From positions 1 through 10,074 of the forward strand of contig JAKPCP010000015.1 in the NCBI GenBank assembly GCA_029553225.1: a stretch of 10,074 bases of DNA, read 5' to 3'. Every line of letters starts with the position of its first letter. The stretch's first letter is position 1. This document shows positions 1 to 6,763 of the stretch, piece after piece. This DNA comes from a bacterium (GTDB taxonomy: Bacteria > Patescibacteriota > Minisyncoccia > Minisyncoccales > GWA2-38-27). The notes under the pieces are model-generated. The model made no database searches, was not told the origin of the DNA, and worked only from the letters and a program-made list of their open reading frames with translations. A program made the position numbers and the translations under genes.

Positions 1-14
1 AAAAAATTGTTAAT

Positions 15-1805
15 TTATTGTTTTCGAAAAATTTCTAAAAAAGTTTTGTAAGGCACTTTTACTTTTCCTTTTTCTTTTAATTCTTTTTTACCTTTTTTTT
101 GTTTTTCTAAAAGCTTTCTTTTTCTACTATAATCTCCTCCATATAAATATCCTGTAACATCTTTTCTTAAAGCTTTGACAGTTTCTCTAGCAATAACTTT
201 TCCATTCACCACCGCTTGAATAGCAACAGAAAATTGTTGAGGAGGTAAAAATTCTTTAATTTTTTTAACTAAATTTTTCCCTTCTGTAAAAGCTTTATCT
301 TCGGGAACAATTTTTGAAAACGCTTCTTCTTTTGAACCAGCGATAAAAATTTCCATTTTTACTAAATTTCTTTTCCGATATTCTAAAAACTTATAATTCA
401 TTGAAGCAAAACCTTTACTTGCACTTTTAATTTTATCATAAAGATTATTTATTATTTCAGATAAAGGCGTTTCGTAAATCAAAATTATTCTTTCAAAGGA
501 TAAATATTTAGTATCTAAATAATTACAAGTAATATTTTTTAAAATTTCTGAAATTGCTCCAGAATATTCAAGTGGCGTAATTATCTCAAGTAAAACCCAA
601 GGTTCTTCACAAATTTTAATATTTGAAGCATCTGGCCAATCACTAGGAGAGTAAATAAATTTTTCTTTGTCGTTTTTATCAATAATTTTATAAACAACCG
701 AAGGAGTAGAAATAATAAGATCTAAATTAAATTCTCTTGAAAGCCGCTCTGATATAATTTCTGCGTGAAGACTCCCTAAAAAACCGCATCTAAATCCTCT
801 GCCTAATGCTTCTTTTGTCTCTTGTTCAAAAGTTAAAGCCGGATCATTAAGTTTTAATTTTGATAACGCATCTTTTAATAATTCAAAATCATTGCTATTT
901 TGAGGATATAAACTTGCAAAAACCATTGGTTTTACTTCTTTATATCCAGGTAAAGGAGAAGCTTCTATGTTATTATCTTCAACAATAGTGTCACCTATTT
1001 TAATTAAACCCGGCTCTTTTATTCCTGTTGCAATATAACCTATCTCTCCTGAAATAATTTTATTTTGAGGAGAAAAATCAGGATTAAAATAACCAACTTC
1101 TTTTGCCTCTGCTTTTATTCTTCCTGCTAAAAATTTTATTTTTGTTCCCTTCTTTAATTCTCCATCAACAATTCTTACATAAGCAATAACTCCTTTATAA
1201 GAATCATATTTTGAATCAAAAATTAAAGCCCGAAAAGGCTTTGAAATATTTTCTATTGGCGGAGGGGGCACTTTTTCTATTATTTTTTCTAAAATTTTTT
1301 CAACATTTATTCCGCTTTTTGCTGAAACCTCTAAAATTTCATTTTCATTAATATTTAAAAGATCTGAAACTTCTTTTTTTGTTTCTTTAACTCTTGCTTG
1401 ATCAAGATCAATTTTATTTATTACTGGAATAATTATTAAATTTTGCTCTTTTGCTAAATCAAGATTTGCTAAAGTTTGAGCTTGAACTCCTTTTGTTGCA
1501 TCAACTAAAAGAATTGTCCCTTCAACTGCTGCTAGTGAACGAGAAACTTCATAAGAAAAATCAACATGGCCTGGAGTATCAATTAAATTTAAAATATAAT
1601 CTTTTCCTTTATAATTATAAGCCATTCTTACTGGTTTCATTTTTATAGTAATTCCTCTTTCTCTTTCTAAATCCATTAAATCTAAAAACTGAGGCTTCAT
1701 TTTTTGAGAAGGAATTGTCTTGGTAATTTCTAAAAATCTATCAGCTAATGTTGATTTTCCATGATCAATATGGGCAATAATACTAAAATTTCTAATATTT
1801 TCCAT
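15..1805 (-). CDS. lepA: Elongation factor 4 (LepA), translational GTPase
   Basis: This is a full-length LepA/EF4, a cytoplasmic ribosome-binding GTPase of the EF-G family that acts on elongating or initiating ribosomes. At 596 aa it matches the usual length of about 600 aa. The GTPase motifs are all present: G1 AHIDHGKST (residues 11-19), switch I RGITIK (50-55), G3 DTPGH (76-80), G4 NKID (130-133) and G5 SAK (161-163). Beta-barrel and EF-G-like domains follow. The LepA-specific C-terminal domain ends with YGGD (about 555-558) and the basic stretch SRKRKLLEKQKKGKK, which is diagnostic for LepA rather than EF-G or TypA. The ATG lies inside the 3' end of murJ (14-nt overlap), so translation is probably coupled. 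No Shine-Dalgarno is visible upstream. Only 14 nt remain downstream in the window and no terminator is seen there. Identification is very secure. Confidence 0.97.
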   Translation of the reverse strand: MENIRNFSIIAHIDHGKSTLADRFLEITKTIPSQKMKPQFLDLMDLERERGITIKMKPVRMAYNYKGKDYILNLIDTPGHVDFSYEVSRSLAAVEGTILLVDATKGVQAQTLANLDLAKEQNLIIIPVINKIDLDQARVKETKKEVSDLLNINENEILEVSAKSGINVEKILEKIIEKVPPPPIENISKPFRALIFDSKYDSYKGVIAYVRIVDGELKKGTKIKFLAGRIKAEAKEVGYFNPDFSPQNKIISGEIGYIATGIKEPGLIKIGDTIVEDNNIEASPLPGYKEVKPMVFASLYPQNSNDFELLKDALSKLKLNDPALTFEQETKEALGRGFRCGFLGSLHAEIISERLSREFNLDLIISTPSVVYKIIDKNDKEKFIYSPSDWPDASNIKICEEPWVLLEIITPLEYSGAISEILKNITCNYLDTKYLSFERIILIYETPLSEIINNLYDKIKSASKGFASMNYKFLEYRKRNLVKMEIFIAGSKEEAFSKIVPEDKAFTEGKNLVKKIKEFLPPQQFSVAIQAVVNGKVIARETVKALRKDVTGYLYGGDYSRKRKLLEKQKKGKKELKEKGKVKVPYKTFLEIFRKQ

Positions 1806-3444
1806 TAATTTTTAAAAACGCTTTTAAAAATAAATCTTTAAATATCTTAATCTCTTCTGATTTTAAAACAAAAGAAATTAAAATGTAAACTAAAATTCCA
1901 ATTATAGATGCAAAAAATGCTTGAGAAAAAACTCCGATAAAAGTTTTCATATCAACTATTTTTGAAAAAAATCTTAAAGAAAAATAAACAATAAAAGACA
2001 TAATAATAGAAGAAATTAATGTATTTTTAAATGATTTTAAAATTTCTTTTATTTTAAAATCACCAATTTTTTTATACAAAAATATTAACTGAACAATTAT
2101 TTGAAATATTCCAGATAAAGACCAAGCTAAAGACAAGCCAATAACAGATATATTAGAAATACCTTCAAGTTTTAAAAAATTTATCATAAATTCTTTAAAA
2201 GGGTTATCAAAACTTAAAAGCCAAACAAAAAGAAAAGAAAGAATAATATTTAATAAAACAGTAAAAAGAGTAATAAGAGAGGGAATTTTAGTGTTTTGAA
2301 TAGCATAAAAAACCTTTGAGATAAAAAGTGAAAGGCCATAGGCAAAAATACTAAAGCTAAAAATCCCTAAACAAGCAGCAGTAAGTCTTGTATCAACCCA
2401 ACTAAATTTTCCTGTCCCTAAAATAACTCTTACAATTTGCGCTCTTAAAAGAAAAATTAAAAAACTTAAAGGAATTATTAAAAAAATAATTTCTCTAAAA
2501 ATTAAAGAAAATTGCTCAATAAACTCTTTTTTATTTTTTTGAGAAAAATGTATTGTTAAAACTGGAAAGATTGCTGACGAAAAAGAAGCAGCAATAAGGC
2601 TTATGGGAAGACTTTGAATATTATTAGATAAAGTAAAAATAGCAATACTTCCGGCAAACAAAGTAGAGCTAATACTTGTAATGATTAATAAATTAATTTG
2701 AGAAGCTAAAAGACCAAAAGTTCTTGGAATGGATAGTTTTATAGTTTTAATAAATCCTGGATGGAAAAAATTAAATGTCTTTTCTGATTTAAAACCAACT
2801 TCAAAAAGAATAGGAATTTGAATTAAAAGATGAAAAATCGCGCCTAAAATAACACCAAAAGCCAACCCTTTAACACCAAAAGCCGGAACTAAAAAAATAA
2901 TACCAAAAATAATTCCTAAATTATACATTATCGGCGATAATGAGGTAACTAAATATCTTTTGAAAACAAATAAAATTCCAGAAATTAAATTACTTATTCC
3001 TAAAATGATCGGACTTAAAAACATAATCCTTGTTAGGCAAATAGTTAATTCTTTTTTTTCTTGTGAAAATCCCGGCACAATAAAAGATAAAATTTGAGGA
3101 GTAAAAATAATTAAAATAAAACAAATCACTATTAAACACACCAAACAAACATTTAATAGATTTGAAAAAAATTCCCATGCTTCTTTTTTAGAACGAACCA
3201 GATATTCGCTAAAAATAGGAATGATTGTCGCTGAAATAGAACCTATTATAAAAATCATTGCCACAAAATCAGGTATCCTAAAAGCAGCATAATAAATATC
3301 TAATTCATCTCCAGCGCCAAACCTGCTTGCCAACAATCTATCTCTTAAAAGCCCTAATAAAGCGCTTACCAAATAATTAAATCCCAAAATAAAAGAAGCA
3401 AGGGTAATATTATGCGTTTTAGTGTCTAAAAATTTTTTAATCAT
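1792..3444 (-). CDS. murJ: MurJ/MviN-family lipid II flippase homologue
   Basis: This is a polytopic inner-membrane protein of the MOP superfamily, MurJ/MviN type, which flips lipid-linked peptidoglycan precursor across the membrane. Its 550 aa contain about 13-14 hydrophobic segments spread over the whole length. The N-terminal family signature is clear (GLLRDRLLASRFGAG at 31-45, followed by D49 and AAFRIPDF at 53-60), as are a later block SLPISLIAASFSSAIFP (278-294) and GKFSWVDTRLTAACLGIFSF (345-364). By my alignment from memory, E. coli R24 and D39 are kept (R34, D49), but R18, R52, R53, E57 and R270 correspond to A28, A62, M63, I67 and N275, so transport chemistry or substrate may differ. 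The ATG is preceded by a weak AAGAGAAG. It is the first gene of a murJ-lepA unit, divergent from rnpB. A related flippase for another lipid-linked glycan cannot be excluded. Confidence 0.88.
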   Translation of the reverse strand: MIKKFLDTKTHNITLASFILGFNYLVSALLGLLRDRLLASRFGAGDELDIYYAAFRIPDFVAMIFIIGSISATIIPIFSEYLVRSKKEAWEFFSNLLNVCLVCLIVICFILIIFTPQILSFIVPGFSQEKKELTICLTRIMFLSPIILGISNLISGILFVFKRYLVTSLSPIMYNLGIIFGIIFLVPAFGVKGLAFGVILGAIFHLLIQIPILFEVGFKSEKTFNFFHPGFIKTIKLSIPRTFGLLASQINLLIITSISSTLFAGSIAIFTLSNNIQSLPISLIAASFSSAIFPVLTIHFSQKNKKEFIEQFSLIFREIIFLIIPLSFLIFLLRAQIVRVILGTGKFSWVDTRLTAACLGIFSFSIFAYGLSLFISKVFYAIQNTKIPSLITLFTVLLNIILSFLFVWLLSFDNPFKEFMINFLKLEGISNISVIGLSLAWSLSGIFQIIVQLIFLYKKIGDFKIKEILKSFKNTLISSIIMSFIVYFSLRFFSKIVDMKTFIGVFSQAFFASIIGILVYILISFVLKSEEIKIFKDLFLKAFLKINGKY

Positions 3445-3535
3445 AAACTTCTCTTAAAACCATTTTAAAATTTTGATTAATATTTAAATAGTAATATTTT
3501 TCTTTAAATTTTAAAAGAGGAAAAATTTATTAGAG

Positions 3536-3566
3536 ATTATAAAATATTAAATTTTTAATTTGACAC
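3536..3566 (-). promoter_or_regulatory. Candidate murJ-lepA promoter
   Basis: On the minus strand a perfect TATAAT occupies 3541-3536. The best -35 match is GTGTCA at 3566-3561, with a long 19-bp spacer. It would start a leader of roughly 85 nt ahead of murJ. The -35 lies on the opposite strand of the rnpB -35 box. I saw no better candidate in the 149-nt spacer, but the A+T-rich background makes a chance TATAAT quite possible. Confidence 0.33.
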
Positions 3567-3587
3567 AAAAAAAGTAAATGGTATAAT
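3560..3587 (+). promoter_or_regulatory. Strong sigma-70-type promoter of rnpB
   Basis: A consensus -35 TTGACA (3560-3565) and a consensus -10 TATAAT (3582-3587) are separated by 16 bp. A TGG just before the -10 makes it an extended -10. The predicted start at about 3593-3595 coincides with the first bases of RNase P helix P1, so the transcript would begin at or almost at the mature 5' end. A near-perfect promoter fits a stable, abundant RNA. Confidence 0.85.
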
Positions 3588-3593
3588 TAAACA

Positions 3594-3955
3594 TGCGGCA
3601 AGCCATGCGACCGCTCTTTTATAAGAGAGGAAAGTCCGAACACCCATTGTCGCAAATGCGACTCTAAAAAAATAACGGGTAATACCCGTCCGGAGCAATC
3701 CGAGAGGTGCGAACAGTGACGTCTTTAATTGAAAAATTAAAGATATCCTTTTTAGGATAATTCCTATAGCAATATAGGAGTGAAACGGCTAAATCCTTAT
3801 TGGGTGCAAGAACAAACTAAAAGATCAAGATTCATCTTAATCTTTTAGTAAAAGTGGTTCGCTTTAATTCTATAAGTAATTATAGAATAAGATAAATGGT
3901 CGCAATTCGTTAATCAAATTAACGAATACAGAATTCGGCTTACAGGCTTGCCGTA
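3594..3955 (+). ncRNA. rnpB: RNase P RNA (catalytic RNA subunit)
   Basis: This is the RNA subunit of RNase P, the ribozyme that matures tRNA 5' ends. Helix P1 is formed by CGGCAAGCC (3596-3604) and GGCTTGCCG (3945-3953). P2 is TGCGACC (3606-3612) with GGTCGCA (3898-3904). P4 pairs AAG-T-CCGAA (3632-3640) with TTCGG-CTT (3934-3941), leaving the conserved bulged U at 3635. P5 is CACCC (3641-3645) with GGGTG (3802-3806). Conserved single-stranded blocks include GAGGAAAGTCCG, GTGCGAACAGTGA, AGATAAATGG and ACAGAATTCGGCTTA. Hairpins with GNRA loops occur at 3691-3702 (GCAA), 3722-3743 (GAAA), 3763-3778 (GCAA) and 3867-3888 (GTAA, P18-like); P19 is a 10-bp stem at 3905-3927. The P15-like arm (3817-3848) lacks a GGU. 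It is the only plus-strand gene here, with its own promoter and terminator. Exact ends are inferred from P1 pairing. Confidence 0.96.
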
Positions 3956-3992
3956 AAATTAAAAACCCATTTTTAAATGGGTTTTTAATTTT
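3955..3992. terminator. Bidirectional intrinsic terminator between rnpB and rnhA
   Basis: A perfect 16-bp inverted repeat, AAAATTAAAAACCCAT (3955-3970) and its complement (3977-3992), encloses the loop TTTTAA. The core ACCCAT/ATGGGT is flanked by T-rich runs in both reading directions, so it can stop rnpB on the plus strand and the rnhA operon on the minus strand. It begins immediately after RNase P helix P1 and its last two bases lie within the rnhA stop codon. Confidence 0.88.
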
Positions 3993-4434
3993 ACAAAAGC
4001 TTTAAGGTATTTTTCTCTTGGTCTAGTGCTTCATTAACTAATCTGTCTGCTTCTTTATTTTTTTCTCTTTTAATTAGCTTAAATTTAACTGACTTAAAAT
4101 CAAGTTTTAAATTCCAAACTTCTAAAAATAAAGGTTGTATTTTTTCATCTAATATTTTATATTCTCCATTTAATTGCTTTACTAATAATTCGGAATCAGA
4201 AAAAATTGTAACTTCTGTATTTTTTGCTAATTCTTTTGAAAATAATGCTTTAAACTTTTTTAAAGCAAAAATAACTGCTTTATATTCTGCTTCATTGTTT
4301 GTAAAATTATCTCCTAAATAATCTGAATATTTTTTAATAATTTGATTTTTTTCATTTACAAAAACAACGCCTATTGCCGCTTTTCCAGGATTTCCTCGAG
4401 AGCCACCATCAGTATAAATAGAAATTTTTCTCAT
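3991..4434 (-). CDS. rnhA: Ribonuclease HI family protein
   Basis: This is a compact (147 aa) cytoplasmic RNase H type 1, which cuts the RNA strand of RNA-DNA hybrids such as Okazaki primers and R-loops. The opening YTDGGSRGNPG (7-17) is the RNase HI signature. The four metal-binding acidic residues are identifiable as D9, E50 (within TNNEAEYKA), D80 (FSDSELLVKQL) and D130 (NKEADRLVNEALD). The form lacks the basic protrusion of E. coli RNase HI and resembles the short bacterial/archaeal type. There is no N-terminal hybrid-binding domain. Its ATG overlaps the recJ-like stop as ATGA and there is no Shine-Dalgarno, so reinitiation after the recJ-like gene is likely. It is the last gene of the right-hand operon, its stop abutting the bidirectional terminator. 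Confidence 0.93.
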   Translation of the reverse strand: MRKISIYTDGGSRGNPGKAAIGVVFVNEKNQIIKKYSDYLGDNFTNNEAEYKAVIFALKKFKALFSKELAKNTEVTIFSDSELLVKQLNGEYKILDEKIQPLFLEVWNLKLDFKSVKFKLIKREKNKEADRLVNEALDQEKNTLKLL

Positions 4435-5594
4435 TTTTTATCAAAATATTTTAATAAATGTTTTTTAAAATCTTCTATGTTTTTATTTTTTATTCTAAAA
4501 CCAGACGCTTGCGGATGGCCACCATAGGTTAATAATTTTTTTGAAAATTCTTTCATTGCCTCAACAGAATTAAAACCTTTAGGAGTTCTTACTCCCCCCT
4601 GACTCTCTGATTTCCCCTTTTTAAATAAAAAAACAGGTTTTTTGTATTTTGCGCATAAATAAGAAGCAGATATTCCTAAAAGCGATAAATCCCAATCATT
4701 ACTTCCTTCAAAGATAATGGGTTCATTTTTATTTAAAATTTTCTTTTCAACATCGTTAATTATTTCTTCAATTTTCTCTTTTCTCTCTTCTCCCTTATTA
4801 TATAATTTTTTTGCTAAAATTTTTGCTTCTTCTTTTGAAAGGCAAGTTAAAATTCGGTATGCTGCCGGCAAACCATTTTCAACATCTCTTACATTTAATA
4901 AAGAATTAATTTTATAAATTTTCTGAAATAAATTTAAACCTCTTAATTCTTCTAGCTCAAATAGCGCTTGAATTCCTGGTCTCCAACTTTTTTCTAAATA
5001 TTTTATTCCTTCATTAATTATTTTTTTATTTTCATCTTCTTGAGGCATCATATCAGCGATCGTTGCCATTGCTGATAATTCTAAAAAATTTTGCCTTATA
5101 CTTTCAGGCATTTTTTTTCTAAAAACTTTAAAAATTTCCTCAGAAAGTTTTAATGATAAACCAGCAGCGGCATAATATTTAAAAGATCTGTCTCCTTTTT
5201 GTTTTGGATCAACTATAATATCAGCAACTGGTATTTCATCAAGAATTTCATGATGGTCAACTATTATCACCTCAAATCCCATTTTTTTTGCTTGTTTTAT
5301 CTCTTTAAAATTCCCAATTCCGCAATCAAAAGCGACAAATAAAGCAGGCGCGTATTTTTTAAAAAAATTTAATCCGTTTTTATTAATTCCATATCCTTCT
5401 TTTTCTCTATCAGGGAAATAAATTGCCTTCACATCAGCGCCAAAATTTTTTAAAGTTTCTTTAAAAATAATAACCGACGATACCCCATCTAAATCAGCAT
5501 CACCATAAACAACAATATTTTCCTTATTTTCTATTGCTTTTTTTATTCTTTCTGCAGCTTTTCTTAAATTTTTAATTTCTTTTGTTTTACTCAT
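4431..5594 (-). CDS. recJ: RecJ-like single-strand exonuclease (DHH/DHHA1 family), short form
   Basis: This is a DHH-superfamily phosphoesterase with RecJ architecture; RecJ is a Mn/Mg-dependent 5'-3' single-strand DNA exonuclease used in repair and recombination. The DHH domain shows motif I GDADLDG (31-37), motif II AFDCG (88-92), motif III VDHH (112-115) and ATIADMMP (177-184). The DHHA1 domain carries GGVRTPKGFNSVEAM (333-347) and GGHPQASGF (358-366). At 387 aa it is far shorter than the usual 550-700 aa and stops just after DHHA1, so the C-terminal OB-fold region is missing. The usual W-H-x-G-V block near the DHHA1 start reads WDLSLLGIS (301-309), with Asp in the His position. Its start overlaps pgk by 8 nt and its TGA overlaps the rnhA ATG. 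A nanoRNase- or archaeal GAN-like role is an alternative; the RecJ-type catalytic core is clear. Confidence 0.88.
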   Translation of the reverse strand: MSKTKEIKNLRKAAERIKKAIENKENIVVYGDADLDGVSSVIIFKETLKNFGADVKAIYFPDREKEGYGINKNGLNFFKKYAPALFVAFDCGIGNFKEIKQAKKMGFEVIIVDHHEILDEIPVADIIVDPKQKGDRSFKYYAAAGLSLKLSEEIFKVFRKKMPESIRQNFLELSAMATIADMMPQEDENKKIINEGIKYLEKSWRPGIQALFELEELRGLNLFQKIYKINSLLNVRDVENGLPAAYRILTCLSKEEAKILAKKLYNKGEERKEKIEEIINDVEKKILNKNEPIIFEGSNDWDLSLLGISASYLCAKYKKPVFLFKKGKSESQGGVRTPKGFNSVEAMKEFSKKLLTYGGHPQASGFRIKNKNIEDFKKHLLKYFDKK

Positions 5595-6759
5595 TTTTTA
5601 AAATTTCTATGCCAGGCATTTTTTCACCGGACAAAAAATTAAGCATTGCCCCTCCTCCTGTAGAAACATGGTCAAAATTATCAAGTAAACCAAATTTAGA
5701 AAGAGCAAAAACTGTATCGCCACCCCCAGCAATTTTAAAAGCTTTATGATTTTTTGTTATTTTCTCTGTAATTTCTCTTGTCCCTTTTTCAAATAAAGGA
5801 TTTTCAAAATAACCTAAAGGTCCTGAAAAAACAATCATTTTCGCCTCTTCAATAATTCTAGAAAAAATTTCAACCGTATGAGGCCCAATATCTAAAATTA
5901 TTTCTTCTTTTCTGACTTTTCCAAGCGCTGTTTCTCTTACATAACCCTCCCCTTCTGCATTTAAAGAAACTAAAGCATCTATTGGTAAATGAAGTTTGGG
6001 AGAAGTTAAATTTAAATTTTCAATCTCTTTTATTATTTTTTCAGCTGATGTAGGGATTCCTAAACAAATTCCTTTTATTATTAAAAGTTCATTGGCAATT
6101 TTTCCTCCTATAAGTAAATGATCTGCTTTTTCTAAAAAATTTTTGATTAATTTAAGTTTGTTCTCAATTTTTACCCCACCAATAATAACAACTAATGGCC
6201 TCCAAGGATTTTCTAAGACCTTTGATAAAGCTTTTATCTCTTTTTCCAATAATAATCCAGCAGCAGAAGGAAGATATTTTGGAACACCAACAACAGAAGC
6301 ATGTTCTCTATGACAAGTTGCAAAAGCATCATTTATATAAATTTCCCCTAATTCTGATAATTGCTTTGCAAAATTATCATCATTTTCTTCTTCTTCTTTG
6401 TAAAATCTTAAATTTTCTAAAAGTAAAATTTCTTTTGGTTTTAAATTAAAAGCTGCTTTTTTTACCTCTTTTCCAATACAATCAGAAGTTTTTTTAATAG
6501 AAATATTTAAAAGTTTTTCTAATGAATTTTTTACACAATCTAATCTTAAGTTTTCAATAACTTTTCCATGAGGCTTATCTAAATGACTCATTAAAATTAT
6601 TTTTGCATTATTTTCTATTAGATACTTAATTGTTGGAATAGTTTGTCTTATTTTAAAATCATCTTCAACTTCTCCTTTTTCGGTTAAAGGCACATTAAAA
6701 TCGCAACGAACTAAAACTCTCTTATTTTTAACATCAAAATCTTTAATTGTTTTTATCAT
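5587..6759 (-). CDS. pgk: Phosphoglycerate kinase
   Basis: This cytosolic glycolytic enzyme transfers phosphate between 1,3-bisphosphoglycerate and ADP, giving 3-phosphoglycerate and ATP. The length of 390 aa is normal. N-domain substrate-binding elements are RCDFNVP (18-24), SHLDKP (58-63, where most enzymes have SHLGRP), LLENLRFY (113-120) and DAFATCHREHAS (144-155). The hinge and nucleotide domain show IIGGVKIENK (192-201), GPLGYFE (313-319), GGGDT (345-349) and STGGGA (366-371). Most Pgks have NGPMGVFE where this one has SGPLGYFE, a modest divergence that should not abolish activity. The start lies 4 nt after the ATPase stop and the end overlaps the recJ-like gene by 8 nt, so it is internal to the operon. 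No Shine-Dalgarno is seen. Finding pgk between a secretion-type ATPase and DNA-processing genes is unusual and suggests operon packing rather than shared function. Confidence 0.97.
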   Translation of the reverse strand: MIKTIKDFDVKNKRVLVRCDFNVPLTEKGEVEDDFKIRQTIPTIKYLIENNAKIILMSHLDKPHGKVIENLRLDCVKNSLEKLLNISIKKTSDCIGKEVKKAAFNLKPKEILLLENLRFYKEEEENDDNFAKQLSELGEIYINDAFATCHREHASVVGVPKYLPSAAGLLLEKEIKALSKVLENPWRPLVVIIGGVKIENKLKLIKNFLEKADHLLIGGKIANELLIIKGICLGIPTSAEKIIKEIENLNLTSPKLHLPIDALVSLNAEGEGYVRETALGKVRKEEIILDIGPHTVEIFSRIIEEAKMIVFSGPLGYFENPLFEKGTREITEKITKNHKAFKIAGGGDTVFALSKFGLLDNFDHVSTGGGAMLNFLSGEKMPGIEILKNE

Positions 6760-6763
6760 AATA

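Noticed and set aside
1451..1648. Plus-strand open frame antisense to lepA (65 codons)
   Set aside because: It lies inside the highly conserved GTPase domain of LepA and encodes a Leu-rich low-complexity product, as expected from the complement of an A-rich gene.
2990..3178. Minus-strand frame inside murJ in another phase (62 codons)
   Set aside because: Fully contained in the intact murJ frame; no initiation signal or recognisable motif.
3445..3593. Spacer between murJ and rnpB examined for a tRNA, small RNA or riboswitch
   Set aside because: Only promoter-like boxes and A/T runs are seen; no cloverleaf, conserved aptamer core or stable hairpin.
4342..4917. Two plus-strand frames antisense to rnhA and the recJ-like gene
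   Set aside because: Both overlap secure genes, are Phe/Ser-rich as typical for reversed A-rich coding DNA, and lack start signals.
6195..6449. 84-codon plus-strand frame antisense to pgk
   Set aside because: It overlaps conserved pgk motifs and its composition (Leu, Gln, His runs) is that of a shadow frame.
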